Shown piece by piece: positions 23,497 through 32,388 of a DNA stretch of 39,263 nt; position 1 is the first letter of the stretch, and the number at the start of each line of letters is the position of its first letter. Made by a program: the position numbers and the translations under genes. Origin of the DNA: G020348185 sp964525045. Lineage in GTDB: Bacteria; Nitrospirota; Nitrospiria; Nitrospirales; UBA8639. The DNA lies in assembly GCA_964525045.1 (NCBI GenBank), contig CAZGFD010000032.1, positions 1 through 39,263 of the forward strand, given 5' to 3'. Below the pieces are notes generated by a model, which searched no databases, was not told the DNA's origin, and was given only the letters and a program-made list of their open reading frames with translations.

Positions 23497-26400
23497 CTAG
23501 GTACTATCAATTTGATTGGGAGAATTGTCGGTGCTTTCGGATTTGGTTATCCGCTCGACGGCATAAAACGAAACCGGGATGAGGTAAATCGCCAATAGAC
23601 TGGCAGCCAGCATGCCGCCAATGACCGTCGTTCCCAGGATGACACGGGCGTGGGCGCCGGCACCGGACGCGATGGCCAACGGGAGGACGCCAAAGATGAA
23701 GGCAAAGGCAGTCATGAGAATGGGGCGAAGACGGAGCCGGGCTGCGGTCAGAGCCGAATCTTTCAGAGAACTGCCTTGTTCGAATTTCATCTTGGCGAAC
23801 TCAACGATCAGGATGGCGTTCTTGGCTCCAATCCCGATAAGCATGACGAGTCCAATTTGCGCATACACATCGTTTTCCAAGCCACGGACGAGTAAGGCGG
23901 CAAAGGCTCCGAACACCGCTATGGGTGTGGCCAGTAAAACGCTGAACGGCAGGGTCCAGCTCTCATATTGCGCCGCGAGAATGAGAAAAACAAAGAGAAG
24001 GGACAGGCCGAAGATCGCCACGGCGGGAACGCCTTGAGCGGCGACTCTCTCTTGGTAGGCCATACCCATGTAATCAAATCCCATCTCCCGCGGCATGGTG
24101 GCTTCGAAGACTTCCTCCAATGCAAGCATGACCTCGGCATTCGTATACCCCGGAGCAGGCATCGCATTTATCTGTGCTGCCCGATGCTCATTGAATCGTA
24201 TGGTAAATTCCGGTCCCGAGGTTCTCTCCATGCTCACTAATGTCGATAACGGCACCATTTCTCCTTCTTGATTTCGAACAAAAAACTGCCCCACATTTTC
24301 GGCACGACCCCGGTACTCTCCTTCAGCCAGCAAATAAACCTGCCATTGTCGGCCAAATCGGTTGAAATAGTTTATGAACGGTCCGCCCATAAAGACCTGC
24401 AGGGTTTTATAGACTTCGGCAAGGACAACCCCCTGTTTCAAGACTTTTTCCTCATCCACTCGGGCAAAGACTTGCGGGACCCCACCGAGTAGGGTGGTTG
24501 TCACACTGGACATTTCGGGACGCCGTCCTGCCTCCCGGAGAAACTGTTTGGTGTTCTCCTGGAGGAAATCAAGTCCTTTCCCGGCACGGTCTTCAAGCAT
24601 AAATGTGACCCCTCCGGCGGTTCCGATCCCCGGGATGGGAGGTGGAGAGAATGCCAGGGCCCGGGCCTCGGGCAATTGCTCCAGTTTCCGGTTCACACTT
24701 TGTAAAATTTCGTCATACTGTTCCGAGGGTTCCGTTCGCTCGGGCCACGGCTTGAGATTCACTGAAAAATATGCATTGTAGGTTGTGCTGACTTGACTTA
24801 AAAAACTGTAACCGAGTGTCAGAGTGTGGGATTCAACTCCCGGCGTGGTTTTTAATATTGACTCGATTTCCCGAGCGACCATGTCCGTTCTCTGGAGTGA
24901 GGCAGCTTCCGGTAACTGAACATCAATATAAAAGAAACCCTGGTCTTCATCAGGGATGAAGCCGCTCGGAAGACCGGTCCCAAGCAAACCCGATCCTACC
25001 GCCACAGCTAACAGGAGAAGCATCATTCTGCCCGACTTGCGAATGAGTAATCCGCATGTGCGGACATAGCCGTCGGTCGCTCGACCAAATATCCGGTTAA
25101 AGCGGTCAAAGAAACGACCTAATAAGCCCCGCACCGGCTGCCCCGGCCGAAGAAGTAAGCCCGCGAGAGCCGGACTCAACGTGAGCGCATTGAAAGCTGA
25201 GAGTAACACCGACACCGCAATGGTCACCGCAAACTGCTGGTAGAGTCGCCCGGTGATGCCCGGAATGAAGGCTGTCGGGATGAACACAGCCGCTAATATA
25301 AGAGCAATGGCCACGACCGCCCCGGACACTTCCTCCATGGCCTTGAGTGTGGCGGCTTTTGGGTCCAGGCCTTTTTCTATGTGATACATCACCGCTTCCA
25401 CTACAATGATCGCGTCATCGACGACCAGGCCGATAGCCAACACGAGCCCGAATAAGGACAGGGTGTTAATCGAGAAACCGAGAAGGGGAAAGATCGCAAA
25501 TGTTCCGATAAGGGAAACCGGCACCGCGAGTAACGGAATCAGGGTTGCTCGCCAACTCTGAAGGAAGAGGAAAACGACCAGGATGACCAGGAGGACCGCC
25601 TCCCATAGGGTATGTAAAATTTCCTTAATGCCTTCGGTGACGGCCAGAGTTGTGTCAAGGGACACGACGTAATTCAGATCATTCGGAAAACGCTCTTTCA
25701 TTTCATCCATTAAACTTCTTACCCGTTCCACGGTGGCAATGGCATTGGAGCCGGGAAGTTGATACACCGCAATGACAGCCGCCGGCGCGCCGTTTAATCG
25801 TCCTGCCACGTTGTACACCTGGGCCCCAAGTTCAACCCTCGCCACATCCTTTAACCGGACGAACGATCCATCGGGTTGGGCTCGAACCACGATTTCCTCA
25901 AATTCCTGTTCCGTGACGAGGCGGCCCTGTGCCCGTACCGTATAAGTGAACTCTTGGCCCCTGGGGGCCGGCTCGGCGCCGATTTGGCCGGCCGGGTTCA
26001 CGGTGTTCTGGGCATTGAGGGCACTAATGATGTCTACAACGGTGATGCCAAGCTTAGCGAGTTGATCGGGTTTGACCCAAAGCCGCATGGCATACTGACC
26101 GGCCCCAAATATCTGCACTTGTCCGACACCGGGAACACGGGTCAAAGGGTCGTTGATATTTATATAGGCATAATTAGCCAGGAACGTGGCGTCGTAGGTT
26201 CCATTGGGCGAATGGAGTGAGAGGAGCATCAGGGGACTACTGAGAGCTTTCGGGTTGGTGATGCCATAGTCCTGGACCTCCTTGGGAAGTTGAGGCTCGG
26301 CGATCGCCTGGCGCATTTGGGTCAGTACCTGATCAATATTCGGATCGGTGTCAAGGTCAAAAGCCACCCGCAAGGTCATCTGTCCGCTGCTGTCGTTAAT

Positions 26401-26640
26401 CGAATACATATAGAGCATGTGGTCCACACCGTTAATCTGTTGCTCTAGGGGGGTGGCCACCGCTTGTTCAACGGACAGGGAATCTGCACCGAGATATTTG
26501 GTTTGAACCTGAACTTCGGGCGGGACGAGATCGGGAAATTGCGAGATGGGAAGACGCAACGCCGAAACGATTCCCACGAGAACCATCATGATGGCAATCA
26601 CCATGGCCACAATGGGCCGATTGATGAAAAACCGAGCCAT
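23497..26640 (-). CDS. RND multidrug efflux permease (HAE1 family), first in operon
   Basis: A 1047-residue AcrB/MexB-like permease starting MARFFINRPIVAMVIAIMMV. The DD pair in GLVVDDAIIVVEAV, Lys in GIGAKNAILIVEFAK and Arg in RLRLRPILMTAFAF are all present, so the proton relay is intact, as in its paralogue. Much of the sequence (for example FLQSWRATLIPLLAVPVS) is the same as in the downstream copy, showing a tandem duplication followed by divergence. It follows the adaptor gene by 62 bases and precedes the second permease by 191 bases. No clear ribosome site precedes the ATG. Confidence 0.95.
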   Translation of the reverse strand: MARFFINRPIVAMVIAIMMVLVGIVSALRLPISQFPDLVPPEVQVQTKYLGADSLSVEQAVATPLEQQINGVDHMLYMYSINDSSGQMTLRVAFDLDTDPNIDQVLTQMRQAIAEPQLPKEVQDYGITNPKALSSPLMLLSLHSPNGTYDATFLANYAYININDPLTRVPGVGQVQIFGAGQYAMRLWVKPDQLAKLGITVVDIISALNAQNTVNPAGQIGAEPAPRGQEFTYTVRAQGRLVTEQEFEEIVVRAQPDGSFVRLKDVARVELGAQVYNVAGRLNGAPAAVIAVYQLPGSNAIATVERVRSLMDEMKERFPNDLNYVVSLDTTLAVTEGIKEILHTLWEAVLLVILVVFLFLQSWRATLIPLLAVPVSLIGTFAIFPLLGFSINTLSLFGLVLAIGLVVDDAIIVVEAVMYHIEKGLDPKAATLKAMEEVSGAVVAIALILAAVFIPTAFIPGITGRLYQQFAVTIAVSVLLSAFNALTLSPALAGLLLRPGQPVRGLLGRFFDRFNRIFGRATDGYVRTCGLLIRKSGRMMLLLLAVAVGSGLLGTGLPSGFIPDEDQGFFYIDVQLPEAASLQRTDMVAREIESILKTTPGVESHTLTLGYSFLSQVSTTYNAYFSVNLKPWPERTEPSEQYDEILQSVNRKLEQLPEARALAFSPPPIPGIGTAGGVTFMLEDRAGKGLDFLQENTKQFLREAGRRPEMSSVTTTLLGGVPQVFARVDEEKVLKQGVVLAEVYKTLQVFMGGPFINYFNRFGRQWQVYLLAEGEYRGRAENVGQFFVRNQEGEMVPLSTLVSMERTSGPEFTIRFNEHRAAQINAMPAPGYTNAEVMLALEEVFEATMPREMGFDYMGMAYQERVAAQGVPAVAIFGLSLLFVFLILAAQYESWTLPFSVLLATPIAVFGAFAALLVRGLENDVYAQIGLVMLIGIGAKNAILIVEFAKMKFEQGSSLKDSALTAARLRLRPILMTAFAFIFGVLPLAIASGAGAHARVILGTTVIGGMLAASLLAIYLIPVSFYAVERITKSESTDNSPNQIDST

Positions 26641-26702
26641 GGGAAATTACGGGTTTTCCATGATTCCTATATAGGTGGGTAGGGCAGGGACATCGGAAGT
26701 TG

Positions 26703-27890
26703 TCATCCTGCAACTTTCTCAGAAGGGGGGGTGAAGGGTTGGGGGGTGACGGCCATGCCTTCCTTGAGTTTCTGGACCCCTTCTGCGACAACCTGTTCAT
26801 TGGGGTGCAGGCCCTCATCGACGATCCATAGATTGTCAACCCGTTCTCCGACCTTGATGGGCCTGATCTCCACCAAATTATCTGGTGAAATCACGGCGAT
26901 TTGATACGTGCCCTGCAACTCCGTCACCGCTCGCTGGGGAACCAGCAAGGCTCCTTGTTTCGTTTCCGTAACGACGCGCACACGTGCGAATTGACCGGGA
27001 CGGAGAATATTCCCAGGATTGGGAAACAGGGCGGCAATACGAATTGTGCCGGTTTTGATGTCCACCTGCCGGTCGGCAAGGATGAATTGTCCGGAGTAGG
27101 GATGGACGGCGCCATTACTCAAAATCAGCTCAACCTTGTCCTGGACAGTTGGGGTTGCGTTGGGATCTTTTGCTCGAGCCTTGTAGCGTTGGTTGATCCG
27201 CCCCGCTGCAGTCATGTATTCCTGCTCGCTGACGGGAAAGTAGACCCGTATGGGGTTAACGGAGGACATCGACGTTAAGAGCGTGGTCCGTTCGATCAGG
27301 TCGCCGATTTGCCCTTCTGCGATCCCTACGATGCCATCTATCGGGGCGGTGATTCTGGTCCATTTCAGGTTGAGCTTGGCTTCCTCGACGGCGGCCATGG
27401 CAGCGGCGACTGAAGCCTTTGCCGCCGAATGGGATTGAATGGAATCCTGAAGTTCTTTCTGGCTCACCGCTCCCTGTTTTGCCAGGGGAATATCTCGTTG
27501 AACGTCCAATCTGGTTTTCACCAAATGGGCCTGAGCTTTCCCCAATTCACCCTTGGCCTGATCCAGCTCCGCTTTGAACTTGCTCGGATCCAGTCGGAAT
27601 AACAAGGTGCCTTTTTTGACGTACGCCCCTTCATCGTAATCCCGGCTCAATAAATATCCGGTGACCTGGGCTCGTATTTGGGCGTTCACATTCCCGTCCA
27701 AAGTCCCCACCCATTCGGAATAAATGGGCACATCCCGCTGAACAACTTCTACGACTCGGACCTCGGGGGCGGCAGAGGGAGAATTCGACTCCGCATTCTG
27801 ACGGCATGCCGGCAGGATCACGGGAATGAGACATATCAACGGGAAAAGAAGTCGCCTGACAGGCCGGAAAATGGGAAGCACCGTTCTCAT
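26703..27890 (-). CDS. RND efflux periplasmic adaptor (membrane fusion lipoprotein)
   Basis: A 395-residue AcrA/MexA-like protein. Its signal ends in a lipobox (VILPAC, Cys29). The lipoyl half-motif (GTLDGNVNAQIRAQVTGYLL) and its partner (ITAPIDGIVGIAEGQIGDLI) flank a helical hairpin with QGAVSQKELQDSIQSHSAAK. The beta-barrel domain and a membrane-proximal domain with GTIRIAALFPNPGNILRPGQ follow. It links the inner-membrane RND permease to the outer-membrane factor. It is the first gene of the operon. A TTGACA lies about 30 bases upstream of the start, but no matching -10 box is convincing, and no repressor gene is nearby. Confidence 0.95.
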   Translation of the reverse strand: MRTVLPIFRPVRRLLFPLICLIPVILPACRQNAESNSPSAAPEVRVVEVVQRDVPIYSEWVGTLDGNVNAQIRAQVTGYLLSRDYDEGAYVKKGTLLFRLDPSKFKAELDQAKGELGKAQAHLVKTRLDVQRDIPLAKQGAVSQKELQDSIQSHSAAKASVAAAMAAVEEAKLNLKWTRITAPIDGIVGIAEGQIGDLIERTTLLTSMSSVNPIRVYFPVSEQEYMTAAGRINQRYKARAKDPNATPTVQDKVELILSNGAVHPYSGQFILADRQVDIKTGTIRIAALFPNPGNILRPGQFARVRVVTETKQGALLVPQRAVTELQGTYQIAVISPDNLVEIRPIKVGERVDNLWIVDEGLHPNEQVVAEGVQKLKEGMAVTPQPFTPPSEKVAG

Positions 27891-28068
27891 ACCTGCGTAT
27901 GTTTCCCTTATTTCGATATGATTGTCAACGTCATTGATGAGGAAGCTATTGTATTTGACCGGTCTTTCCTTCTCGAAAATGTCCGACCGTGGGGACTGAT
28001 CTTCATCAAGGGAATGTTGACGCAGTCTTGCTCAATCTTCTCTCTTGTCAAGGACAGATCTCCTTGGC

Positions 28069-29409
28069 ATGATAGGGGGCTTTCTCGCGTTGATTTATGC
28101 GGTGGGGAATTGGTCAAGAATGGATATCACACGTCAAGTCAAGAATCTTCAATCTCTTCTGGATGTGGCCAAGGCAATGGCCGGTGAAATCCCCTTAGAC
28201 AACCTCTTGCAGGTAATCACTCAAAAAACCGAAGAAGTGCTGGAGGCAGAACGCTGCAGTCTTTTTCTTTACGATGAAGGCAGAGATGAATTATGGAGCA
28301 AGGTTGCCACAGGTTTGGGCGGCTTAGAAGAGATCCGCTTTCCCCTGGACCGGGGCATTGCAGGAGAAGTGGCCAGGACCGGTCAAGGCATTAATATTTC
28401 AGAGGCCTATGCGGATCCCAGGTTTAATGCGGAGATTGATAAACAAACAGGATATCGGACACACTCGATTTTGTGCTGGCCCATGACCACAAGCAAGGGC
28501 CGGCTCATTGGTGTCATTGAGGTTCTGAATAAAGGGGGAGGGGGGCCCTTTGATCAAGAGGATGAAGCGCTTCTCCAGGCTCTTGGCACGCACGCGGCTA
28601 TTGTCCTCGAGCGGTCTCAGTTAATCGAAGCCTATGTCGACAAACAGCGAACTGATGCGGCCCTCAAACTGGCTCATGAAATTCAAATGAGTTTACTGCC
28701 TCAAACATTCCCGGCATTTCCCCAAATTCCACAAATTGATTTATTCGCAACGATTCAACCCGCCTGGGAGGTGGGGGGAGATCTGTATGACTTCTTTTTA
28801 ACGGATCAGGGTCTTATTTTTTTTGCCATCGGTGATGTGGCCGGGAAAGGGGTTCCAGCCTCTCTCTTTATGGCCATTACCAGGACCCTGATCAAGGTTT
28901 CTGCCCGAAAAGGGTTGCCACCCCATGAGATCCTGCAAGAAGTCAATACGGAATTATGCTCCAATAATGACTCTAGTACCTTTGTCACACTCTTCTGTGG
29001 GATTCTGGACCCTTCGACGGGCGATGTTCTCTATGCCAATGCGGGACACAATCCCCCCTTGATCATACGGCCCCACAAAGAACCCCTGTGTCTGGATGAC
29101 GGGGGAGGTATTGCCGCGGGAGTCTTGAGTGAAGCTACCTATCAAACTCAACACATGCATTTGGACCCGGGTGACTCCCTCTTTATGTATACGGATGGGG
29201 TGACTGAAGCAATGGGCCCAAAGCGGGAGATGTTTTCAGAAAAACGGCTCTTCGACGAAATGCGGAGTCTTCAGGACCGATCATCGCATGACATTGTGAC
29301 CGCCATATTGGAAACGATTACCAATTATTCCAAAGGCGCACACCAGGGAGACGATATTACTTTGATGAATATTAAAATGATTCCTGAATCACCGATCAAA
29401 AAATCTTGA
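28069..29409 (+). CDS. GAF-domain SpoIIE-type PP2C phosphatase
   Basis: A 446-residue protein from the ATG at 28069; a TTG at 28045 and an ATG at 28120 are alternatives. The N-terminal stretch MIGGFLALIYAVGNWSR may be a membrane segment. A GAF domain follows (LLQVITQKTEEVLEAERCSL to HAAIVLERSQLIE). After a short linker comes the SpoIIE/RsbU-type phosphatase with metal motifs GGDLYDFF, IGDVAGKGVPAS, YANAGHNPPL, YTDGVTEA and GDDITLM, all intact. Such enzymes dephosphorylate STAS anti-anti-sigma proteins. Its 3' end overlaps the converging permease-fusion gene by 14 bases. The likely substrate is the STAS protein at 31829. Confidence 0.92.
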   Translation: MIGGFLALIYAVGNWSRMDITRQVKNLQSLLDVAKAMAGEIPLDNLLQVITQKTEEVLEAERCSLFLYDEGRDELWSKVATGLGGLEEIRFPLDRGIAGEVARTGQGINISEAYADPRFNAEIDKQTGYRTHSILCWPMTTSKGRLIGVIEVLNKGGGGPFDQEDEALLQALGTHAAIVLERSQLIEAYVDKQRTDAALKLAHEIQMSLLPQTFPAFPQIPQIDLFATIQPAWEVGGDLYDFFLTDQGLIFFAIGDVAGKGVPASLFMAITRTLIKVSARKGLPPHEILQEVNTELCSNNDSSTFVTLFCGILDPSTGDVLYANAGHNPPLIIRPHKEPLCLDDGGGIAAGVLSEATYQTQHMHLDPGDSLFMYTDGVTEAMGPKREMFSEKRLFDEMRSLQDRSSHDIVTAILETITNYSKGAHQGDDITLMNIKMIPESPIKKS

Positions 29410-31129
29410 ACGAAATGCAGTTATATCCTGATATTCGAATATGGGTGACCTCCTGTGCCACTTTATTCAACAAGAATAATCCCAACTGGTCCAACTCCTC
29501 TTCAGTGGCAAATTCCGGTTGTGGCATGACAATAGGACCATCCACGTCACTCACTCGTGATCGATCTTCAACATCGACTTGGATATGATCTTCTTGCCTC
29601 ACTAATTGGATCTGTATCTGATTTTCATCCGTTGTACCATCTGAATTTCGACAAATGTGCATGAATATCTCTTCAGACGCCAGTTGCAATGCGGTGGTTT
29701 GGGAAGGCGATAATCGTAAGGTTGAAGCCTGTGTTTCAATAAAATCATTTAATGTGGAAACCTGTGTCGGATCTGGTTTCAATCGTAACGTGGCACGGCG
29801 ACGGGGAAGAGCGTGAAAAGCGGTATTGAGGATGACGGCGGTCAGCCCACCCATCACTAGGCCATTGGTCATGACGGGCTCAAACGCCCGGGGTAGAAGG
29901 TCCGGGAAAAATTGTCCTGTTTGCATCATCAAGCCCACGCAAAATGAGACCCCGACGACCACGCCAATTTGATAGTTCATGCCGGCCGATACAGCGAGTT
30001 GGACTCCTGTGGCGAACAACAGGCCCATCAGAAATACCAGAGATGCTCCAAGGACCGGGCCGGGAATACTGACAATCAGGGCGCTCACTTTGGGACAAAA
30101 CGCTAACACCATCAGGAGGCCCGCCCCATAAATCCCGATCCGCCGGGAAGCGACTCCGGTCAATTCAAGCACAGCAATGTTCCCCGAATAGGTTGTATTG
30201 GGAATGGTCCCGGTCAGGCCGGCCAAACAATTCCCGATCCCATCGGCATACAGACATCCCTGGACACGGTCATAATCGATCTTTTTAAAATTCCGCTCAG
30301 AAATTCGTTGAACTGCCATTGAGTCCCCGACGCTTTCAATCGTTCCCACCAATGTGGCAAATCCAAAGGTAATCAAGATTGGAATCGCCTCAGTCGTGAG
30401 GTGAAATTGAAAACCCGGCCAACCGGCCTGGGGGAGCCCAATCCAGGGGGCCGAGGCAAAATGGGAATAATCGACAAGGCCCCAAAACCCACCAGCTCCA
30501 TAGCCAATGGCGGTCCCGAGAATAGGAGCCCAAAGTCGAATGTTGGTACCACCAAATACCGCAATCCCCATAATGGTCGAGAAGGTGAAGACCCCGACAA
30601 TTAGGTTTTCCATGGACCCGTACCCCGGCTTCCCTTTTGGTCCGGTCCACATCTCCAGGCCTATTGGTACGACCATCACCGTTACCAGCATGACCACCAC
30701 TCCTCCCACCGATGGGGTAAAGATGTTCCGAAGATGCCGCAAAAAATACGAGAATAAAAATTCCACCGGCGCCGCCAGTAAGCACATGGTGGCTACCAAG
30801 GGGAGCCCTCCAACTTTAATGGCATCCAATGTACACGCAAAAAATGTTCCGCTGACCCCCATGAATAGAACGTACCCAGCTCCAATGCGGCCAAACCTTA
30901 CGGCTTGAATATAGGTCGTCACACTGGTCACGATAATAGTTGCAAATATGATGTAGCTGATCTGTTCCGAACTCACCTCAAAGGCCGCGGTGATGATAGC
31001 AGGTACGATAATGATGCCATTGAACATCAAAAGGACATGTTGAAAACTTAAGACGAGGGTGAGCCAATGGGGAGGGTTTTCATCAACCGAATACAGAAGC
31101 GCTCGGCTACCGGGATTTTTTACAGCCAT
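29396..31129 (-). CDS. NCS2-type nucleobase permease fused to a degenerate RsbW-like (HATPase fold) domain
   Basis: A 577-residue protein. Residues 1-445 are a uracil/xanthine-type (NCS2/NAT) transporter: SFQHVLLMFNG (TM1), the conserved Glu265 in LVGTIESVGD, and PNTTYSGNIAVLELTGVASR. Residues 455-577 resemble the anti-sigma kinase encoded next to it (LQLASEEIFMHICRN against LALEEIVANVIEHG; LGLFLLNKVAQEV against LGIFLVRKVMDAL). In this copy the N-box Asn is His491, the DxG box is lost (EDRSRV) and the GGLG loop is DQLG, so ATP binding is doubtful. The usual [QEP]-N-x-G of the NAT signature reads G-N-I-A. This suggests a sensor or altered transporter that talks to the partner-switching proteins around it. 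No ribosome site is clear. Confidence 0.92.
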   Translation of the reverse strand: MAVKNPGSRALLYSVDENPPHWLTLVLSFQHVLLMFNGIIIVPAIITAAFEVSSEQISYIIFATIIVTSVTTYIQAVRFGRIGAGYVLFMGVSGTFFACTLDAIKVGGLPLVATMCLLAAPVEFLFSYFLRHLRNIFTPSVGGVVVMLVTVMVVPIGLEMWTGPKGKPGYGSMENLIVGVFTFSTIMGIAVFGGTNIRLWAPILGTAIGYGAGGFWGLVDYSHFASAPWIGLPQAGWPGFQFHLTTEAIPILITFGFATLVGTIESVGDSMAVQRISERNFKKIDYDRVQGCLYADGIGNCLAGLTGTIPNTTYSGNIAVLELTGVASRRIGIYGAGLLMVLAFCPKVSALIVSIPGPVLGASLVFLMGLLFATGVQLAVSAGMNYQIGVVVGVSFCVGLMMQTGQFFPDLLPRAFEPVMTNGLVMGGLTAVILNTAFHALPRRRATLRLKPDPTQVSTLNDFIETQASTLRLSPSQTTALQLASEEIFMHICRNSDGTTDENQIQIQLVRQEDHIQVDVEDRSRVSDVDGPIVMPQPEFATEEELDQLGLFLLNKVAQEVTHIRISGYNCISFKIF

Positions 31130-31232
31130 TGAATTTTCTTAACGGAACATAGACATGGGTTTCAATTTTCTGGTTTCAAGTAATTTCATATAAGGCCACT
31201 GACTCTTGCACTTTTAATTTTGAACGGGTCTA

Positions 31233-31676
31233 ATGAAAAAAATCTTGGCTACCAATATGATACCCACCCTGTCGATAACTCTCAGCAACCATTTATCAGA
31301 ACTTGAACGATTACACCAGGTGCTGGGGCAATTTGGGAAAGATCAGAACCTCCCGCACACAGTGATCAATACCATGAATCTCGCCCTTGAGGAAATTGTC
31401 GCCAATGTCATCGAACATGGATATCAGGATGCAGGTGAGCATGCCATCAATATCTTTTGTTCAGTTCACGATGGGCAGGTTATTGCAGAGGTCGAAGACG
31501 ATGGACAGCCCTTCAATCCCTTAGAATGCCCTGATCCGGATGTTTCTAAACCTTTAGAGGATCGACCCCTTGGAGGATTAGGGATATTTCTGGTTCGAAA
31601 GGTGATGGATGCGCTGGATTATAGTTATCAAGGAGACAAAAATCGCATCAAATTGAAAAAAAGAATTGATGAATGA
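31233..31676 (+). CDS. RsbW/SpoIIAB-type anti-sigma kinase (HATPase)
   Basis: A 147-residue single-domain GHKL kinase. The N-box is intact (LALEEIVANVIEHGY, Asn58), as are the G1 box (VEDDGQPFNP) and G2 box (LGGLGIFLVRKVMD). Such proteins phosphorylate a STAS anti-anti-sigma protein on Ser and bind a sigma factor or other target. The STAS gene follows 152 bases downstream on the same strand. An in-frame ATG at 31257 is an alternative start. It is divergent from the permease-fusion gene, which carries a degenerate version of the same domain. No sigma factor gene is visible in the window. Confidence 0.92.
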   Translation: MKKILATNMIPTLSITLSNHLSELERLHQVLGQFGKDQNLPHTVINTMNLALEEIVANVIEHGYQDAGEHAINIFCSVHDGQVIAEVEDDGQPFNPLECPDPDVSKPLEDRPLGGLGIFLVRKVMDALDYSYQGDKNRIKLKKRIDE

Positions 31677-31682
31677 AGGTCA

Positions 31683-31790
31683 ACAATGTAGCTGCGCCAT
31701 CTTATGGCGCCTTTTCGATTCACCAAGGGTCCGGGCGCCGTTTAATTATTGACCGGACAGAGGCAGCATGAGATGCTGCAACTACGAAAA
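31683..31790. repeat. Dispersed repeat with two hairpins between kinase and STAS genes
   Basis: Contains GCGCCAT-CTT-ATGGCGC and GCAGCAT-GAG-ATGCTGC, both perfect 7-bp stems with three-base loops. The arrangement is related to the unit at 23326-23460. Confidence 0.55.
31695..31716 (+). terminator. Terminator-like hairpin after the RsbW-type gene
   Basis: A perfect 7-bp stem (GCGCCAT...ATGGCGC, loop CTT) is followed by CTTTTC. It lies 19 bases after the kinase stop and belongs to the dispersed repeat. It could reduce read-through into the STAS gene, which would then need its own promoter. Confidence 0.5.
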
Positions 31791-31828
31791 TACGAATTTG
31801 GAATTTGTTAATTAAATTGGAGGGGAAT

Positions 31829-32164
31829 ATGGAAATTGATGAGGAAAAAAAGGAGGGAGTGGTTATTCTTTCTCTGAATGGCAGGCTAGACGCTTTAACG
31901 GCCAAAGGTTTGGAGAACAAGTTCTTCAGTCTCCTCGAATCCCAAGAAAAACGCTTCGCCATCAATTTCTGCAAGCTAGACTATATCAGTAGCGGAGGTT
32001 TACGAGTGCTCCTCAAGGCGGCCAAGGTGTTAAAAAAGGACAACGGAAAAATTGTGCTGTATGCCCTCAAAGATCCCATAAAGGAAATTTTTGACATTGC
32101 CGGCTTCGTCGGTCTATTCCAGATTTATCCGGACGAAGCCGTAGCCTTGAGAAGCTTTCAGTAG
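31829..32164 (+). CDS. STAS-domain anti-anti-sigma factor
   Basis: A 111-residue SpoIIAA/RsbV-type protein starting MEIDEEKKEGVVILSLNGRL. The phosphorylation region is CKLDYISSGGLRVLLKAAK (Ser54 or Ser55), equivalent to the DSSGL motif. TTGGAGGGG before the ATG at 31829 supports this start over one eight codons upstream. In its unphosphorylated form it would bind the RsbW-type kinase and release that kinase's target; the SpoIIE-type phosphatase upstream would restore that form. Length and fold are as usual for the family. Confidence 0.95.
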   Translation: MEIDEEKKEGVVILSLNGRLDALTAKGLENKFFSLLESQEKRFAINFCKLDYISSGGLRVLLKAAKVLKKDNGKIVLYALKDPIKEIFDIAGFVGLFQIYPDEAVALRSFQ

Positions 32165-32388
32165 AAAGGTCAGGCAATAATTCGACAATACATAGGGGTA
32201 CGAACCCATTTTCATGGGAACTTATTATATACTTAATGAAAAATTAGGATTGTTTGCGCGATAAAGCTTCCCAATCCCTTTTAAGATTCCGGCCGCGTAG
32301 TGAGCCGGGAAGCCGTGCAACTAGATCGGACCGAGCGCACCCCGACCTTCGCGTTGGGATCGGGATGGGGACAAGAGGTGTCGACTCG

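Noticed and set aside
27891..28068. Promoter for the efflux operon from a perfect TTGACA
   Set aside because: No -10 box at 16-18 bases spacing matches at more than three positions, so I list it only as a remark in the adaptor entry.
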